From: Streptomyces rhizoryzae
Lineage (GTDB): Bacteria > Actinomycetota > Actinomycetes > Streptomycetales > Streptomycetaceae
Reading direction: 5' to 3'
NCBI RefSeq assembly: GCF_023155275.1
Contig: NZ_JALMUV010000018.1
Span: 62,001 to 126,000, forward strand
DNA length: 64,000 nt
In this document: in pieces, positions 32,968 to 41,985 of the stretch
Position numbering within the stretch: position 1 is the stretch's first letter
How the letters are laid out: the number at the start of each line of letters is the position of its first letter
The notes under the pieces: model-generated
Seen by the model: the letters and a program-made list of their open reading frames with translations, nothing else
Databases searched by the model: none
Told to the model about the DNA's origin: nothing
Program-made: the position numbers and the translations under genes

Positions 32968-34125
32968 GTGGCGGACGCAGCAAGGACAAACACAGCACAT
33001 GTGCTGATCGCCGCGGACAAGTTCAAGGGCTCGCTCACGGCCGTCGAGGTCGCCGAGCACGTCACGGCCGGGCTGCGGCACGTGGTCCCCGGGCTGGACG
33101 TGGCGGCGGTGCCGGTCGCCGACGGCGGCGACGGGACGACCGCGGCGGCCCTCGCGGCCGGTTTCGCCCGGCACGAGGCGCGGGTCACCGGGCCCACCGG
33201 CGAGCCGGTGACGGCCACCTTCGCGCTGCGCGAGGACGGTACGGCGGTGGTGGAGATGGCCGAGGCGTCGGGCCTCCAGCTCCTCCCGAAGGGCGTTTTC
33301 GCGCCGCTGACGGCCACCACGTACGGCACCGGCGAGCTGCTGCTCGCGGCGCTGGACGCGGGGGCCACCTCGATCGTCTTCGGGGTCGGCGGCAGCGCCA
33401 CGACGGACGGCGGCGCGGGCATGCTGGCGGCGCTCGGCGCGCGGTTCCTGGACGCCTCCGGCGCGCCGGTCGGCCCTGGCGGCGGCGGGCTGCGGGAGCT
33501 GGCCACCGCCGACCTGTCGGGCCTGGACCCGCGGCTGGCCCGTACGGAGATCGTGCTGGCCAGCGATGTCGACAATCCGCTGACCGGCCCCAAGGGCGCC
33601 CCGGCGGTCTACGGCCCCCAGAAGGGGGCGAGCGAGGCGGACGTCGCCGTCCTGGACGCGGCGCTGGCGCACTTCGCCGAGGTGCTGGAGCGGGCCGTCG
33701 GCCCCAAGGCCGCCGAGTACGCGCTGGCGCCCGGTGCCGGTGCGGCGGGCGGTATCGGCTACGGCGCGCTGGTGGGGCTGGACGCGGCGTTCCGGCCGGG
33801 GATCGACGTGATGCTGGACGTGCTGGGCTTCGCGCCGGCGCTGGCCCGGGCCACGTTCGTGATCACCGGTGAGGGGTCGCTCGATGCGCAGACCCTGCAC
33901 GGCAAGGCCCCGGCCGGGGTCGCCGCGGCGGCCCGCAAGGCCGGGATCGAGGTGGCCGCGGTGTGCGGGCGGCTCCAGCTGTCCCAGGAGGCGCTGGCCG
34001 CGGCCGGTATCCGGCGCGCGTACGCGCTGGCGGATCTGGAGCCCGACCCGGCCCGCAGCATGGCCGAGGCCGGTCCGCTGCTGGAGCGGGCGGCGGCGCA
34101 GCTGGCGCGCGACTTCCTGGTCTGA
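32968..34125 (+). CDS. Glycerate kinase
   Basis: A 385-residue GlxK/GarK-type kinase phosphorylating D-glycerate into the 2-phosphoglycerate branch of glycolysis. Characteristic segments are LIAADKFKGSLTAVEVAEHV, VPVADGGDGTTAAAL, VFGVGGSATTDGGAGMLAALG, GPKGAPAVYGPQKGA and FVITGEGSLDAQTLHGKAP. The length is standard for this kinase type. The GTG start at 32968 has AAGGGG upstream. It could use glycerate derived from glyoxylate, which the ethylmalonyl-CoA pathway encoded downstream also generates. A strong hairpin ends the transcript. Confidence 0.94.
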   Translation: MADAARTNTAHVLIAADKFKGSLTAVEVAEHVTAGLRHVVPGLDVAAVPVADGGDGTTAAALAAGFARHEARVTGPTGEPVTATFALREDGTAVVEMAEASGLQLLPKGVFAPLTATTYGTGELLLAALDAGATSIVFGVGGSATTDGGAGMLAALGARFLDASGAPVGPGGGGLRELATADLSGLDPRLARTEIVLASDVDNPLTGPKGAPAVYGPQKGASEADVAVLDAALAHFAEVLERAVGPKAAEYALAPGAGAAGGIGYGALVGLDAAFRPGIDVMLDVLGFAPALARATFVITGEGSLDAQTLHGKAPAGVAAAARKAGIEVAAVCGRLQLSQEALAAAGIRRAYALADLEPDPARSMAEAGPLLERAAAQLARDFLV

Positions 34126-34166
34126 GGCCGCGGGCCCCAGGGGGCCGCATGGCCCGTGAACGCCGA

Positions 34167-34203
34167 GGAGGCCCCGGGCGGAGGAGTTCCGCCCGGGGCC
34201 TCC
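34167..34203. terminator. Strong hairpin, 16-base stem, between convergent genes
   Basis: A perfect 16-base-pair stem (left arm GGAGGCCCCGGGCGGA) closes a five-base loop between the 3' ends of the glycerate kinase gene and pssA. There is no T-tract, as usual for actinobacterial terminators; it should act in both directions. Confidence 0.85.
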
Positions 34204-34224
34204 CGGGTATTGGTGCGCGGCCCG

Positions 34225-35076
34225 TTACGGCTGGTGCGCGGCGCGTGATTCGGCGCGGGACTCGCGGCGGTTGTCGCGGAAGGTGTTGACCCGCCGGGCC
34301 GTCGCGAAGACCGGGATCATGGCGCCCAGGACGATCTGGAGCGAGCAGCCGGTCTGGAGCAGCAGCTGGCCGCCGGGGGCGTCCAGGGCCCAGGCGGCGA
34401 GCATGCCCATGCTGAGGACGATCCAGCTGAGCATCGCCACCGCGAGCCGGCCCCGCGGCTTGGGGTACTCGACCCGGCTCACCATCAGCCAGGCCACCCC
34501 GATGATCGCCAGCAGCGTCGGCAGGAACGGCAGCTCCAGCAGGACGATCGCGACGACGGTCAGGGCGCCGAAGGGGCTCGGCATGCCCTGGAAGATGCCG
34601 TCGCGCAGGGTGACGCAGGAGAAGCGGGCGAGCCGCAGCACGACCGCCAGCAGCACCACCACCGCCGCGACCACCGACACCCGCTGGTGCGCGTCCTGGG
34701 CGACCATGCCCCAGGTCACGACGAAGTACGCGGGGGCCAGCCCGAAGCTGATCAGGTCGGAGAGGTTGTCCAGCTCCGCGCCCATCGCGGAGGCCCGCAG
34801 CTTGCGCGCCACCAGGCCGTCGAAAAGGTCGAAGACCGACGCGAGCAGCATCAGGATCACGGCCATCGCGGCGCTGTGCCGCGCCATCCCGCCGTCCTCG
34901 GTGCCCGTCAGGTGCGGGATGAGGACGCCGGTGGTGGTGAAGTACACGGCCATGAAGCCGCAGATGGCGTTACCGAGAGTGAGGGTGTCCGCTATCGACA
35001 GCCGCGTCGACAGCGGCATGTCGTCATCGTCGTCGTTCTCCGGTGCCCAGCCCGCCTGGGTCTCGGGATCAATCAC
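34225..35076 (-). CDS. pssA: Phosphatidylserine synthase
   Basis: Membrane CDP-alcohol phosphatidyltransferase joining CDP-diacylglycerol and serine. It has about eight hydrophobic helices, and the family motif is complete in DGLVARKLRASAMGAELD followed by NLSD. Its partner psd is immediately upstream, together forming the phosphatidylethanolamine route. The start is ambiguous because it lies inside psd: GTG 35076 (MIDPETQ) is my choice, TTG 35082 is the alternative; either overlaps psd by at least eight bases, so translation is coupled. The N-terminal 20 residues contain an Asp run. Confidence 0.93.
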   Translation of the reverse strand: MIDPETQAGWAPENDDDDDMPLSTRLSIADTLTLGNAICGFMAVYFTTTGVLIPHLTGTEDGGMARHSAAMAVILMLLASVFDLFDGLVARKLRASAMGAELDNLSDLISFGLAPAYFVVTWGMVAQDAHQRVSVVAAVVVLLAVVLRLARFSCVTLRDGIFQGMPSPFGALTVVAIVLLELPFLPTLLAIIGVAWLMVSRVEYPKPRGRLAVAMLSWIVLSMGMLAAWALDAPGGQLLLQTGCSLQIVLGAMIPVFATARRVNTFRDNRRESRAESRAAHQP

Positions 35077-35716
35077 GGTCAAGGCGAGTCACCCCCGCGG
35101 TAGTGGCCTGGCCGACCTCGACCGCCGGCTCGACGCCCTCCGGAAGGTAGACGTCCACCCGCGAGCCGAAGCGGATCAGACCGATGCGCTCGCCCTGCTC
35201 GACCTTGGTGCCCTGGGGCACGTAGGGGACGATGCGCCGGGCGACGGCGCCGGCGATCTGCACCATCTCGATGTCGCCCAGCTCGGTGTCGAAGTGCCAG
35301 ACGACCCGCTCGTTGTTCTCGCTCTCCTTGTTGAACGCCGGAACGAATCCGCCGGGGATGTGCTCCACGGACGTCACGGTGCCCGCCAGGGGCGCGCGGT
35401 TGACGTGCACGTTCAGCGGGCTCATGAAGATCGCGACGCGGGTGCGCCCGTCCTTCCACGGCATGATGCTCTGCACCACGCCGTCGGCCGGAGAGATGAC
35501 GCGGCCCGTGGCGATCTCTCGCTCGGGGTCGCGGAAGAACCACAGCATGCCCGCCGCGAGTGCGGTGGTGGGCACGGCGACGGCGGCCCAGCGTCCCGAC
35601 CGGCGGGCACGGACCAGGCTGACCGCCGCCGTGGCCACGGTCGGCAGGAGCCACGGCGATGCTCCGCGCGCGAGGCGGACGCGACCGCGTTGTGCAGAGG
35701 ATTGGCTGTGGGGCAT
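35069..35716 (-). CDS. psd: Phosphatidylserine decarboxylase, short form
   Basis: A 215-residue pyruvoyl enzyme converting phosphatidylserine to phosphatidylethanolamine. The self-cleavage site is G184-S185 in RFGSRVDVYLP. Other conserved parts are FFRDPER, ISPADGVV, IFMSPLNVHVNRAP and NERVVWHF. A hydrophobic anchor lies about residues 42-60. This is the compact Psd type found in actinobacteria and archaea rather than the longer E. coli type. A GAAGG ribosome site precedes ATG 35716. It overlaps pssA downstream. Confidence 0.94.
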   Translation of the reverse strand: MPHSQSSAQRGRVRLARGASPWLLPTVATAAVSLVRARRSGRWAAVAVPTTALAAGMLWFFRDPEREIATGRVISPADGVVQSIMPWKDGRTRVAIFMSPLNVHVNRAPLAGTVTSVEHIPGGFVPAFNKESENNERVVWHFDTELGDIEMVQIAGAVARRIVPYVPQGTKVEQGERIGLIRFGSRVDVYLPEGVEPAVEVGQATTAGVTRLDRD

Positions 35717-35886
35717 GGATGACCTTCGTAGCGGAGGATGCCGCGTATGGATACGGGGGACGGCGGCTTTCCTGGGATGCTATCGGTTGCGAGCGGCAAC
35801 TGGCCAAGAGCCAGAGCCAATCCGTGGCCGAAGAACGATGACAGGGTGTGATCTTTATCTACCGGAAATCCCCCGAAAAGGGGCGT

Positions 35887-37092
35887 TCACCCCTGGATCC
35901 GGTACTCCTCAAGTAGCCGACGGCCAATGATCATTTTCTGGATCTCGGCCGTGCCCTCGCCGATGAGGAGCATCGGGGCCTCCCGGTAGAGGCGCTCGAT
36001 CTCGTACTCCTTGGAGAAGCCGTAGCCGCCGTGGATGCGGAAGGCGTCCTCGACCACCTCCTTGCAGTACTCCGAGGCCAGGTACTTGGCCATGCCCGCT
36101 TCCAGGTCGTTTCGCTGCCCGGAGTCCTTTTTGCGTGCGGCATTAACCATCATGGCATGGGCCGCCTCCACCTTTGTCGCCATTTCGGCAAGTTTGAACT
36201 GGATCGCCTGGTGCTGGGCGATCGGCTTGCCGAAGGTCTGCCGCTGCTGGGCGTACGCCACGCCCAGCTCGAAGGCGCGCTGGGCGACCCCGCAGCCGCG
36301 GGCGGCCACGTTGACCCGGCCCACCTCGACGCCGTCCATCATGTGATAGAAGCCACGCCCGGTCTCGCCGCCGAGGACCCGGTCGGCCGGGATGCGCAGC
36401 CCGTCCATGATCAGCTCGGTGGTGTCGACGCCCTTGTAGCCCATCTTCTCGATCTTGCCGGGGATGGTCAGCCCCGGCCGGACCTCCCCGAAGCCCGCTT
36501 CCTTCTCGACCAGGAAGGTGGTCATCGACTTGTGCGGAGGCGTGCCCTCCGGGTGGCCCTCGTCGGTCCGGCACAACACCGCCACCAGGGTGGACGAACC
36601 GCCGTTGGTGAGCCACATCTTCTGGCCGGTCAGGAGGTAATCCCGGCCGTCCCGCACCCCCTTGGAGGAAATGGCCGAGACATCCGACCCGAGCGCCGGC
36701 TCGGACATCGAGAAGGCGCCGCGGATCTCGCCCGCCGCCATCTTCGGCAGGAAATAGTCCTTCTGCTCCTGCGTGCCGTGCTGCTTGAGCATGTACGCCA
36801 CGATGAAGTGGGTGTTGATGATCCCCGACACGCTCATCCAGCCGCGGGCGATCTCCTCGACCGTCAGTGCGTAGGTGAGCAGCGACTCACCCAGGCCGCC
36901 GTACTCCTCGGGAATCATCAGCCCGAAGACACCGAGTTCCTTCAGCCCCTCGACGATCTGCACCGGGTAGGCGTCGCGGTGCTCCAGCTCCGTGGCGACG
37001 GGAAGGATCTCCTTGTCCACGAAGTCGCGGACGGTGGAGAGGATTTCCCGCTGGATGTCGGTCAGACCCTCGGTTCGTGCCAGCCGCGCCAT
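35887..37092 (-). CDS. mcd: Acyl-CoA dehydrogenase, probable methylsuccinyl-CoA dehydrogenase
   Basis: A 401-residue FAD flavoprotein. It has the ACAD signatures: FSMSEPALGSDVSAI (FAD/substrate strand), KMWLTNGG, QTFGKPIAQHQAIQFKLAEM and RIHGGYGFSKEYEIERLYREA; the catalytic base position lies in the C-terminal helices near GEGTAEIQ. As the last gene of the ccr-ecm-mcl1-mch-mcd set it most likely oxidises (2S)-methylsuccinyl-CoA to mesaconyl-CoA, passing electrons to ETF. ATG 37092 begins three bases after the mch stop, with GGAGAAG upstream. The substrate is inferred from context; motifs alone only say acyl-CoA dehydrogenase. Confidence 0.88.
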   Translation of the reverse strand: MARLARTEGLTDIQREILSTVRDFVDKEILPVATELEHRDAYPVQIVEGLKELGVFGLMIPEEYGGLGESLLTYALTVEEIARGWMSVSGIINTHFIVAYMLKQHGTQEQKDYFLPKMAAGEIRGAFSMSEPALGSDVSAISSKGVRDGRDYLLTGQKMWLTNGGSSTLVAVLCRTDEGHPEGTPPHKSMTTFLVEKEAGFGEVRPGLTIPGKIEKMGYKGVDTTELIMDGLRIPADRVLGGETGRGFYHMMDGVEVGRVNVAARGCGVAQRAFELGVAYAQQRQTFGKPIAQHQAIQFKLAEMATKVEAAHAMMVNAARKKDSGQRNDLEAGMAKYLASEYCKEVVEDAFRIHGGYGFSKEYEIERLYREAPMLLIGEGTAEIQKMIIGRRLLEEYRIQG

Positions 37093-37095
37093 CGG

Positions 37096-37620
37096 TCACT
37101 TCTCCTTTCCGGCCGTGGGGGCCGCGGGTTCGGGGCGGCCGGGCTGCTCGCCGCCGCGCTCCTCGATGTAGGCGGCCGTGGGAACCATCACCTTGCGGCG
37201 GAACACGCAGATCAGCGTGGAGTCCTGCTTGTAGCCGCGGGTCTCGACGTGGACGATGCCGCGGTCCGGCTTGGACTTCGACGGCGTCTTGTCCAGCACC
37301 GTCGTCTCGCCGTAGACCGTGTCGCCGTGGAAGGTCGGCGCCACGTGCCGCAGCGACTCGATCTCCAGATTGGCGATGGCCTTTCCGGAGACGTCGGGCA
37401 CCGACATGCCCAGCAGCAGCGAGTAGATGTAATTGCCGACGACGACGTTCCGGCCGAAGTCGGTGGTCCGCTCCGCGTAGTTGCTGTCCATGTGCAGCGG
37501 GTGGTGGTTCATGGTCAGCAGGCAGAAAAGGTGGTCGTCGTATTCGGTGACCGTCTTCCCCGGCCAGTGCTTGTAGACGTCGCCGACGGTGAACTCTTCG
37601 TAGGTGCGGCCGAATTGCAT
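37096..37620 (-). CDS. mch: MaoC-like hydratase, probable mesaconyl-CoA hydratase
   Basis: A 174-residue hotdog-fold protein with the MaoC hydratase-like layout: FGRTYEEFTVGDVYKHWPGK, FCLLTMNHHPLHMDSNYAE (catalytic Asn/His-type region) and VVVGNYIYSLLLGMSVPDVSG. In context it hydrates mesaconyl-C1-CoA to beta-methylmalyl-CoA. The lyase stop and a possible ATG at 37629 overlap as ATGA, but GGAGG is only one base from that ATG; ATG 37620 (MQFGRTYEEF) has ten-base spacing and is chosen. The C-terminal 25 residues are Pro/Glu-rich. Confidence 0.85.
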   Translation of the reverse strand: MQFGRTYEEFTVGDVYKHWPGKTVTEYDDHLFCLLTMNHHPLHMDSNYAERTTDFGRNVVVGNYIYSLLLGMSVPDVSGKAIANLEIESLRHVAPTFHGDTVYGETTVLDKTPSKSKPDRGIVHVETRGYKQDSTLICVFRRKVMVPTAAYIEERGGEQPGRPEPAAPTAGKEK

Positions 37621-37625
37621 CGCGC

Positions 37626-38591
37626 TCATGCCTCCGGGGCTTCGAAAACGGACGTGCGGGCCATGCCGGCGGCCCGGCCCTTTCCGGCGATCACCAGCGC
37701 CATTTTGCGGCTCGCCTCGTCGATCATCTCGTCGCCGAGCATCGCCGACCCCTTTTTCCCGCCCGCCTCGGACGTGTGCCACTCGTACGCGTCGAGGATC
37801 AGCTCGGCGTGGTCGTAGTCCTCCTGGGACGGTGAGAAGACCTCGTTGGCGGCCGCCACCTGGCCCGGGTGCAGCACCCACTTGCCGTCGAAGCCCAGCG
37901 CGGCCGCCCGGCCGGCCACCGCGCGGAACCCGTCGACGTTCTTGATCTGGAGGTACGGGCCGTCGATGGCCTGGAGGTCGTGCGTCCGCGCGGCCATCAG
38001 GATGCGCATCAGGATGTAGTGGTAGGCGTCCGCCGGGTAGCCGGGCGGCTGCTCGCCGACCACCAGCGACTTCATGTTGATGGACGCCATGAAGTCCGCC
38101 GGGCCGAAGATGATGGTCTCCAGGCGCGGCGAGGCCGCGGCGATCGCGTCGACGTTCACCAGGCCCTTGGCGTTCTCGATCTGCGCCTCGATGCCGATCC
38201 GCCCGACCTCCAGGCCCATGGTCTTCTCGATCTGGGTCAGCAGCAGGTCCAGCGCCACCACCTGCGAGGCGTCCTGGACCTTCGGCAGCATGATGCAGTC
38301 GAGGTTCTGCCCGGCGCCCTCGACGACCGTGACCACGTCCCGGTAGGTCCACTCGGTGGTCCAGTCGTTGACCCGCACCACCCGCGTCTTGCCCGTCCAG
38401 TCGCCTTCGTTGAGGAACTTCACGATGGTGTGCCGGGCCTCCGGCTTGGCCAGCGGCGCGCAGGCGTCCTCCAGGTCCAGGAAGACCTGGTCGGCCGGCA
38501 GGCCCTGGGCCTTCTCCAGGAAGCGCGGGTTGCTGCCGGGCACCGCCAGACACGAACGGCGCGGACGCAGCCGCTGCACAGGCGCACTCAT
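37626..38591 (-). CDS. mcl1: Beta-methylmalyl-CoA/malyl-CoA lyase (HpcH/HpaI family)
   Basis: A 321-residue TIM-barrel CoA lyase that would split beta-methylmalyl-CoA into glyoxylate and propionyl-CoA. Key parts are LAVPGSNPRFLEKAQ, ADQVFLDLEDACAP (metal Glu/Asp), VVRVND, IMLPKVQDA, IEAQIENAKGLVN, ETIIFGPADFMAS and GKWVLHPGQVAAAN. The start ATG 38591 overlaps the ecm stop as ATGA and has GGAGG seven bases upstream. It produces the two net outputs of the ethylmalonyl-CoA cycle. Confidence 0.9.
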   Translation of the reverse strand: MSAPVQRLRPRRSCLAVPGSNPRFLEKAQGLPADQVFLDLEDACAPLAKPEARHTIVKFLNEGDWTGKTRVVRVNDWTTEWTYRDVVTVVEGAGQNLDCIMLPKVQDASQVVALDLLLTQIEKTMGLEVGRIGIEAQIENAKGLVNVDAIAAASPRLETIIFGPADFMASINMKSLVVGEQPPGYPADAYHYILMRILMAARTHDLQAIDGPYLQIKNVDGFRAVAGRAAALGFDGKWVLHPGQVAAANEVFSPSQEDYDHAELILDAYEWHTSEAGGKKGSAMLGDEMIDEASRKMALVIAGKGRAAGMARTSVFEAPEA

Positions 38592-40600
38592 GCGGGGACC
38601 TCCAGGGGGTCGAGTTGGTTCGCGGTGCGGATCTCGTCGACGATACGGCCGATGATCTCCGTGATCCCGAAGTCCTTCGGGGTGAAGACGGCGGCGACAC
38701 CCGCTTCGCGCAGTGCCGCCGCGTCCGCGGCGGGGATGATGCCGCCGACGACGACCGGCAGGTCGGCGGCGCCGGCACGGCGCAGCCGGTCCAGTACGTC
38801 CGGCACCAGCGCGGCGTGCGACCCGGACAGGATCGACAGCCCCACGCAGTGCACGTCCTCGGCGACCGCCGCCGCCACGATCTGCTCCGGGGTCAGCCGG
38901 ATGCCCTGGTAGACCACCTCGAAGCCAGCGTCCCTGGCCCGTACGGCGATCTGCTCGGCACCGTTGCTGTGGCCGTCCAGGCCGGGCTTGCCGACCAGCA
39001 GCCGCAGCCGGCCGCCGCCCAGCTCGCCGGCCGTCCGGGCGACCTTCTCGCGGACCGCGGCCAGCGGCGAACCGGCCGCGGCGGCCACCGCCACCGGCGC
39101 CCCCGAGACGCCCGTCGGCGCCCGGTACTCGCCGAAGACGTCCCGCAGCGCCCAGGCCCACTCACCGGTCGTGACACCGGCGCGGGCGCACTCCAGGGTC
39201 GCCGGGAAGAGGTTGGTGTCGCCCGCCGCGGCCTTCTTCAGCGCCGACAGCGCCTCCTGGGCGCGCAGCTCGTCCCGGTTGTCGCGCCAGGTGTGCAGGG
39301 CCCGCACGACGCCCTCCTCGCCGGCCGGGTCCACCGTCATGATCGCGGTGTCCAGATCGGCGGTCAGCGGGTTCGGTTCGGTGCCCTCGAAGCAGTTGAC
39401 GCCGACGATCTTCTCCTCGCCGGACTCGATCCGGGCCCGCCGCTCGGCGTGCGCGGACACCAGCTGCGACTTGAGGTAGCCGGACTCCACGGCCGCCATC
39501 ACGCCGCCCATCTCCTGGATCCGGTCGATCTCCGCCAGGCAGTCGGCCACCAGGGCGTCCACCTTGGCCTCGACGACGTGCGACCCGGCGAAGATGTCCT
39601 CGTACTCCAGCAGGTCCGACTCGTGCGCCAGGACCTGCTGGATGCGCAGCGACCACTGCTGGTCCCAGGGGCGCGGCAGGCCCAGCGCCTCGTTCCAGGC
39701 GGGGAGCTGGACGGCGCGGGCCCGGGCGTCCTTGGAGAGGGTGACGGCCAGCATCTCCAGCACGATCCGCTGGACGTTGTTCTCCGGTTGCGCCTCGGTC
39801 AGCCCCAGCGAGTTGACCTGGACGCCGTAGCGGAAGCGGCGGTGCCGGGGGTTCTCGACGCCGTACCGCTCGCGGGTGATCCGGTCCCAGATGCGGCCGA
39901 AGGCGCGCATCTTGCACATCTCCTCGACGAAGCGGACGCCGGCGTTCACGAAGAACGAGATCCGGGCCACGACGTCGCCCCGCCGCTCCTCGGGCACCTG
40001 GCCGGAGGCGAACACCGCGTCCAGCACGGCGATCGCGGTGGACATCGCGTACGAGATCTCCTGGACCGGGGTGGCCCCGGCCTCTTGCAGGTGGTAGCTA
40101 CAGATGTTGATCGGGTTCCACTTGGGGAGGTGGTTGACCGCGTACGTGATCATGTCGGTGGTCAGCCGCAGCGAGGGCCCGGGCGGGAAGACGTGCGTCC
40201 CGCGCGAGAGGTACTCCTTGACGATGTCGTTCTGCGTCGTCCCCTGGAGCGCGCTGACGTCGGCGCCCTGCTCCTCGGCGACCACCTGGTAGAGGGCCAG
40301 CAGCCACATCGCGGTGGCGTTGATGGTCATCGAGGTGTTCATCTGCTCCAGCGGGATGTCCTGGAACAGCCGCCGCATGTCGCCGAGATGGGACACCGGG
40401 ACCCCGACCCGGCCCACCTCGCCGCGGGCCAGGACGTGGTCGGGGTCGTAACCGGTCTGCGTCGGGAGGTCGAACGCGACCGACAGGCCGGTCTGGCCCT
40501 TGGCGAGGTTGCGCCGGTACAGCGCGTTGGACGCCTCGGCGGTGGAGTGCCCGGCGTACGTCCGCATCAGCCACGGACGATCCTTCTGACGCTCAGTCAT
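38588..40600 (-). CDS. ecm: Ethylmalonyl-CoA mutase (MeaA)
   Basis: A 670-residue adenosylcobalamin mutase converting ethylmalonyl-CoA to methylsuccinyl-CoA. The catalytic barrel covers about residues 1-510 (QTGLSVAFDLPTQTGYDPDH, NTSMTINATAMWLLALYQ, SYHLQEAGATPVQEISYAM). The B12 domain starts about residue 530 with KPGLDGHSNGAEQIA, where His of DGHSNG is the cobalt ligand, and GGIIPAADAAAL. Fusion of both domains in one chain is typical of MeaA/Ecm. It lies 11 bases after ccr and overlaps mcl1. A methylmalonyl-CoA mutase is less likely because of size and context. Confidence 0.93.
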   Translation of the reverse strand: MTERQKDRPWLMRTYAGHSTAEASNALYRRNLAKGQTGLSVAFDLPTQTGYDPDHVLARGEVGRVGVPVSHLGDMRRLFQDIPLEQMNTSMTINATAMWLLALYQVVAEEQGADVSALQGTTQNDIVKEYLSRGTHVFPPGPSLRLTTDMITYAVNHLPKWNPINICSYHLQEAGATPVQEISYAMSTAIAVLDAVFASGQVPEERRGDVVARISFFVNAGVRFVEEMCKMRAFGRIWDRITRERYGVENPRHRRFRYGVQVNSLGLTEAQPENNVQRIVLEMLAVTLSKDARARAVQLPAWNEALGLPRPWDQQWSLRIQQVLAHESDLLEYEDIFAGSHVVEAKVDALVADCLAEIDRIQEMGGVMAAVESGYLKSQLVSAHAERRARIESGEEKIVGVNCFEGTEPNPLTADLDTAIMTVDPAGEEGVVRALHTWRDNRDELRAQEALSALKKAAAGDTNLFPATLECARAGVTTGEWAWALRDVFGEYRAPTGVSGAPVAVAAAAGSPLAAVREKVARTAGELGGGRLRLLVGKPGLDGHSNGAEQIAVRARDAGFEVVYQGIRLTPEQIVAAAVAEDVHCVGLSILSGSHAALVPDVLDRLRRAGAADLPVVVGGIIPAADAAALREAGVAAVFTPKDFGITEIIGRIVDEIRTANQLDPLEVPA

Positions 40601-40611
40601 GAGACCTGTCC

Positions 40612-41985
40612 TCAGGCGTTGTCGGCGGTGTCGCCGGTCCGCTCCGCCGGTGTGTCGCGGAACAGGTTGATGGCATCGAGGTGCTTGGCGCGCAGCTGCT
40701 CGTCGCGCACGCCCATGCCCTCCTCGGGGGCCAGGCAGAGCACGCCGACCTTGCCCTGGTGGAGGTTGCGGTGCACGTCGTAGGCGGCCTGGCCGGTCTC
40801 CTCCAGGCGGTACGTCTTCGACAGCGTCGGGTGGATCTTGCCCTTGGCGATCAGGCGGTTGGCCTCCCACGCCTCCCGGTAGTTGGCGAAGTGCGAGCCG
40901 ACGATCCGCTTCAGCGACATCCACAGGTAGCGGTTGTCGTACTCGTGCTGGTAGCCGGAGGTGGAGGCGCAGGTCACGATGGTGCCGCCCTTGCGGGTGA
41001 CGTAGACGGAGGCGCCGAAGGTCTCCCGCCCCGGGTGCTCGAAGACGATGTCCACGTCCTCGCCGCCGGTCAGTTCGCGGATCCGCTTGCCGAAGCGCTT
41101 CCACTCCCGGGGGTCCTGGTGGTGCTCGTCCTTCCAGAACCGGTAGCCCTCCGCGGTCCGGTCGATGATCGCCTCGGCGCCCATCCTCCGGCAGATCTCC
41201 GCCTTCTGCTCACTGGAGACCACGCAGATCGGGTTGGCGCCGCCGGCCAGCGCGAACTGCGTCGCGTACGAGCCGAGTCCGCCGCTGGCGCCCCAGATCA
41301 GGACGTTGTCGCCCTGCTTCATGGCCGCGCCGTTCTGCGAGACCAGCTGCCGGTACGCGGTGGAGTTGACCAGGCCCGGCGCCGCCGCCTCCTCCCAGCT
41401 CAGGTGCCGCGGCTTGGGCATCAGCTGGTTGGACTTGACCAGCGCGATCTCGGCGAGGCCGCCGAAGTTGGTCTCGAAGCCCCAGATCCGCTGCTCGGGG
41501 TCGAGCATGGTGTCGTTGTGGCCGTCGGAGGACTCCAGCTCGACCGAGAGGCAGTGCGCGACGACCTCGTCGCCGGGCGCCCAGGCGTTGACGCCGGGCC
41601 CGGTTCGCAGCACCACACCGGCCAGGTCCGAGCCGATCACGTGGTACGGCAGGTCGTGCCGCTTGGCCAGCGGCGAGAGCCGTCCGTAGCGCTCCAGGAA
41701 GCCGAAGGTGGACAGCGGCTCGAAGATCGAGGTCCACACCGAGTTGTAGTTCACCGAGGAGGCCATCACGGCCACCAGGGCCTCGCCCGGCCCGAGTTCG
41801 GGCACCGGCACGTCCTCGACGTGCAGCGACTTGCGGGGGTCCTTCTCGCGGGTGGCCAGCCCGGCGAACATCTCGGTCTCGTCCTTGTGGACGGTGACCG
41901 CGCGGTAGGACTCGGGGAGGGGGAGGGCGGCGAAGTCCTCGCGGGTGGTGTCCGGAGCGAGGATCGCGTCGAGTATCTGGTTCAC
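40612..41985 (-). CDS. ccr: Crotonyl-CoA carboxylase/reductase
   Basis: A 457-residue zinc-free MDR enzyme that reductively carboxylates crotonyl-CoA with NADPH and CO2 to ethylmalonyl-CoA, the defining step of the pathway. It shows YRAVTVHKDETEMFAGL, SSVNYNSVWTSIFEP, IGSDLAGVVLRTGPGV, the NADPH loop LIWGASGGLGSYATQFAL, and CO2-pocket-style residues in GFETNFGGLAEIALV and FEHPGRETFGASV. The GTG start at 41985 has GGAGG seven bases upstream. It heads a five-gene operon behind a TTGTCG/TACGTT promoter carrying two similar dyads. It also supplies ethylmalonyl-CoA for polyketides. Confidence 0.96.
   Translation of the reverse strand: MNQILDAILAPDTTREDFAALPLPESYRAVTVHKDETEMFAGLATREKDPRKSLHVEDVPVPELGPGEALVAVMASSVNYNSVWTSIFEPLSTFGFLERYGRLSPLAKRHDLPYHVIGSDLAGVVLRTGPGVNAWAPGDEVVAHCLSVELESSDGHNDTMLDPEQRIWGFETNFGGLAEIALVKSNQLMPKPRHLSWEEAAAPGLVNSTAYRQLVSQNGAAMKQGDNVLIWGASGGLGSYATQFALAGGANPICVVSSEQKAEICRRMGAEAIIDRTAEGYRFWKDEHHQDPREWKRFGKRIRELTGGEDVDIVFEHPGRETFGASVYVTRKGGTIVTCASTSGYQHEYDNRYLWMSLKRIVGSHFANYREAWEANRLIAKGKIHPTLSKTYRLEETGQAAYDVHRNLHQGKVGVLCLAPEEGMGVRDEQLRAKHLDAINLFRDTPAERTGDTADNA

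Noticed and set aside
32519..32998. Possible gene on either strand in the nudix/glycerate kinase gap
   Set aside because: Translations are compositionally biased with no recognisable motif or start signal, and they overlap the glycerate kinase promoter.
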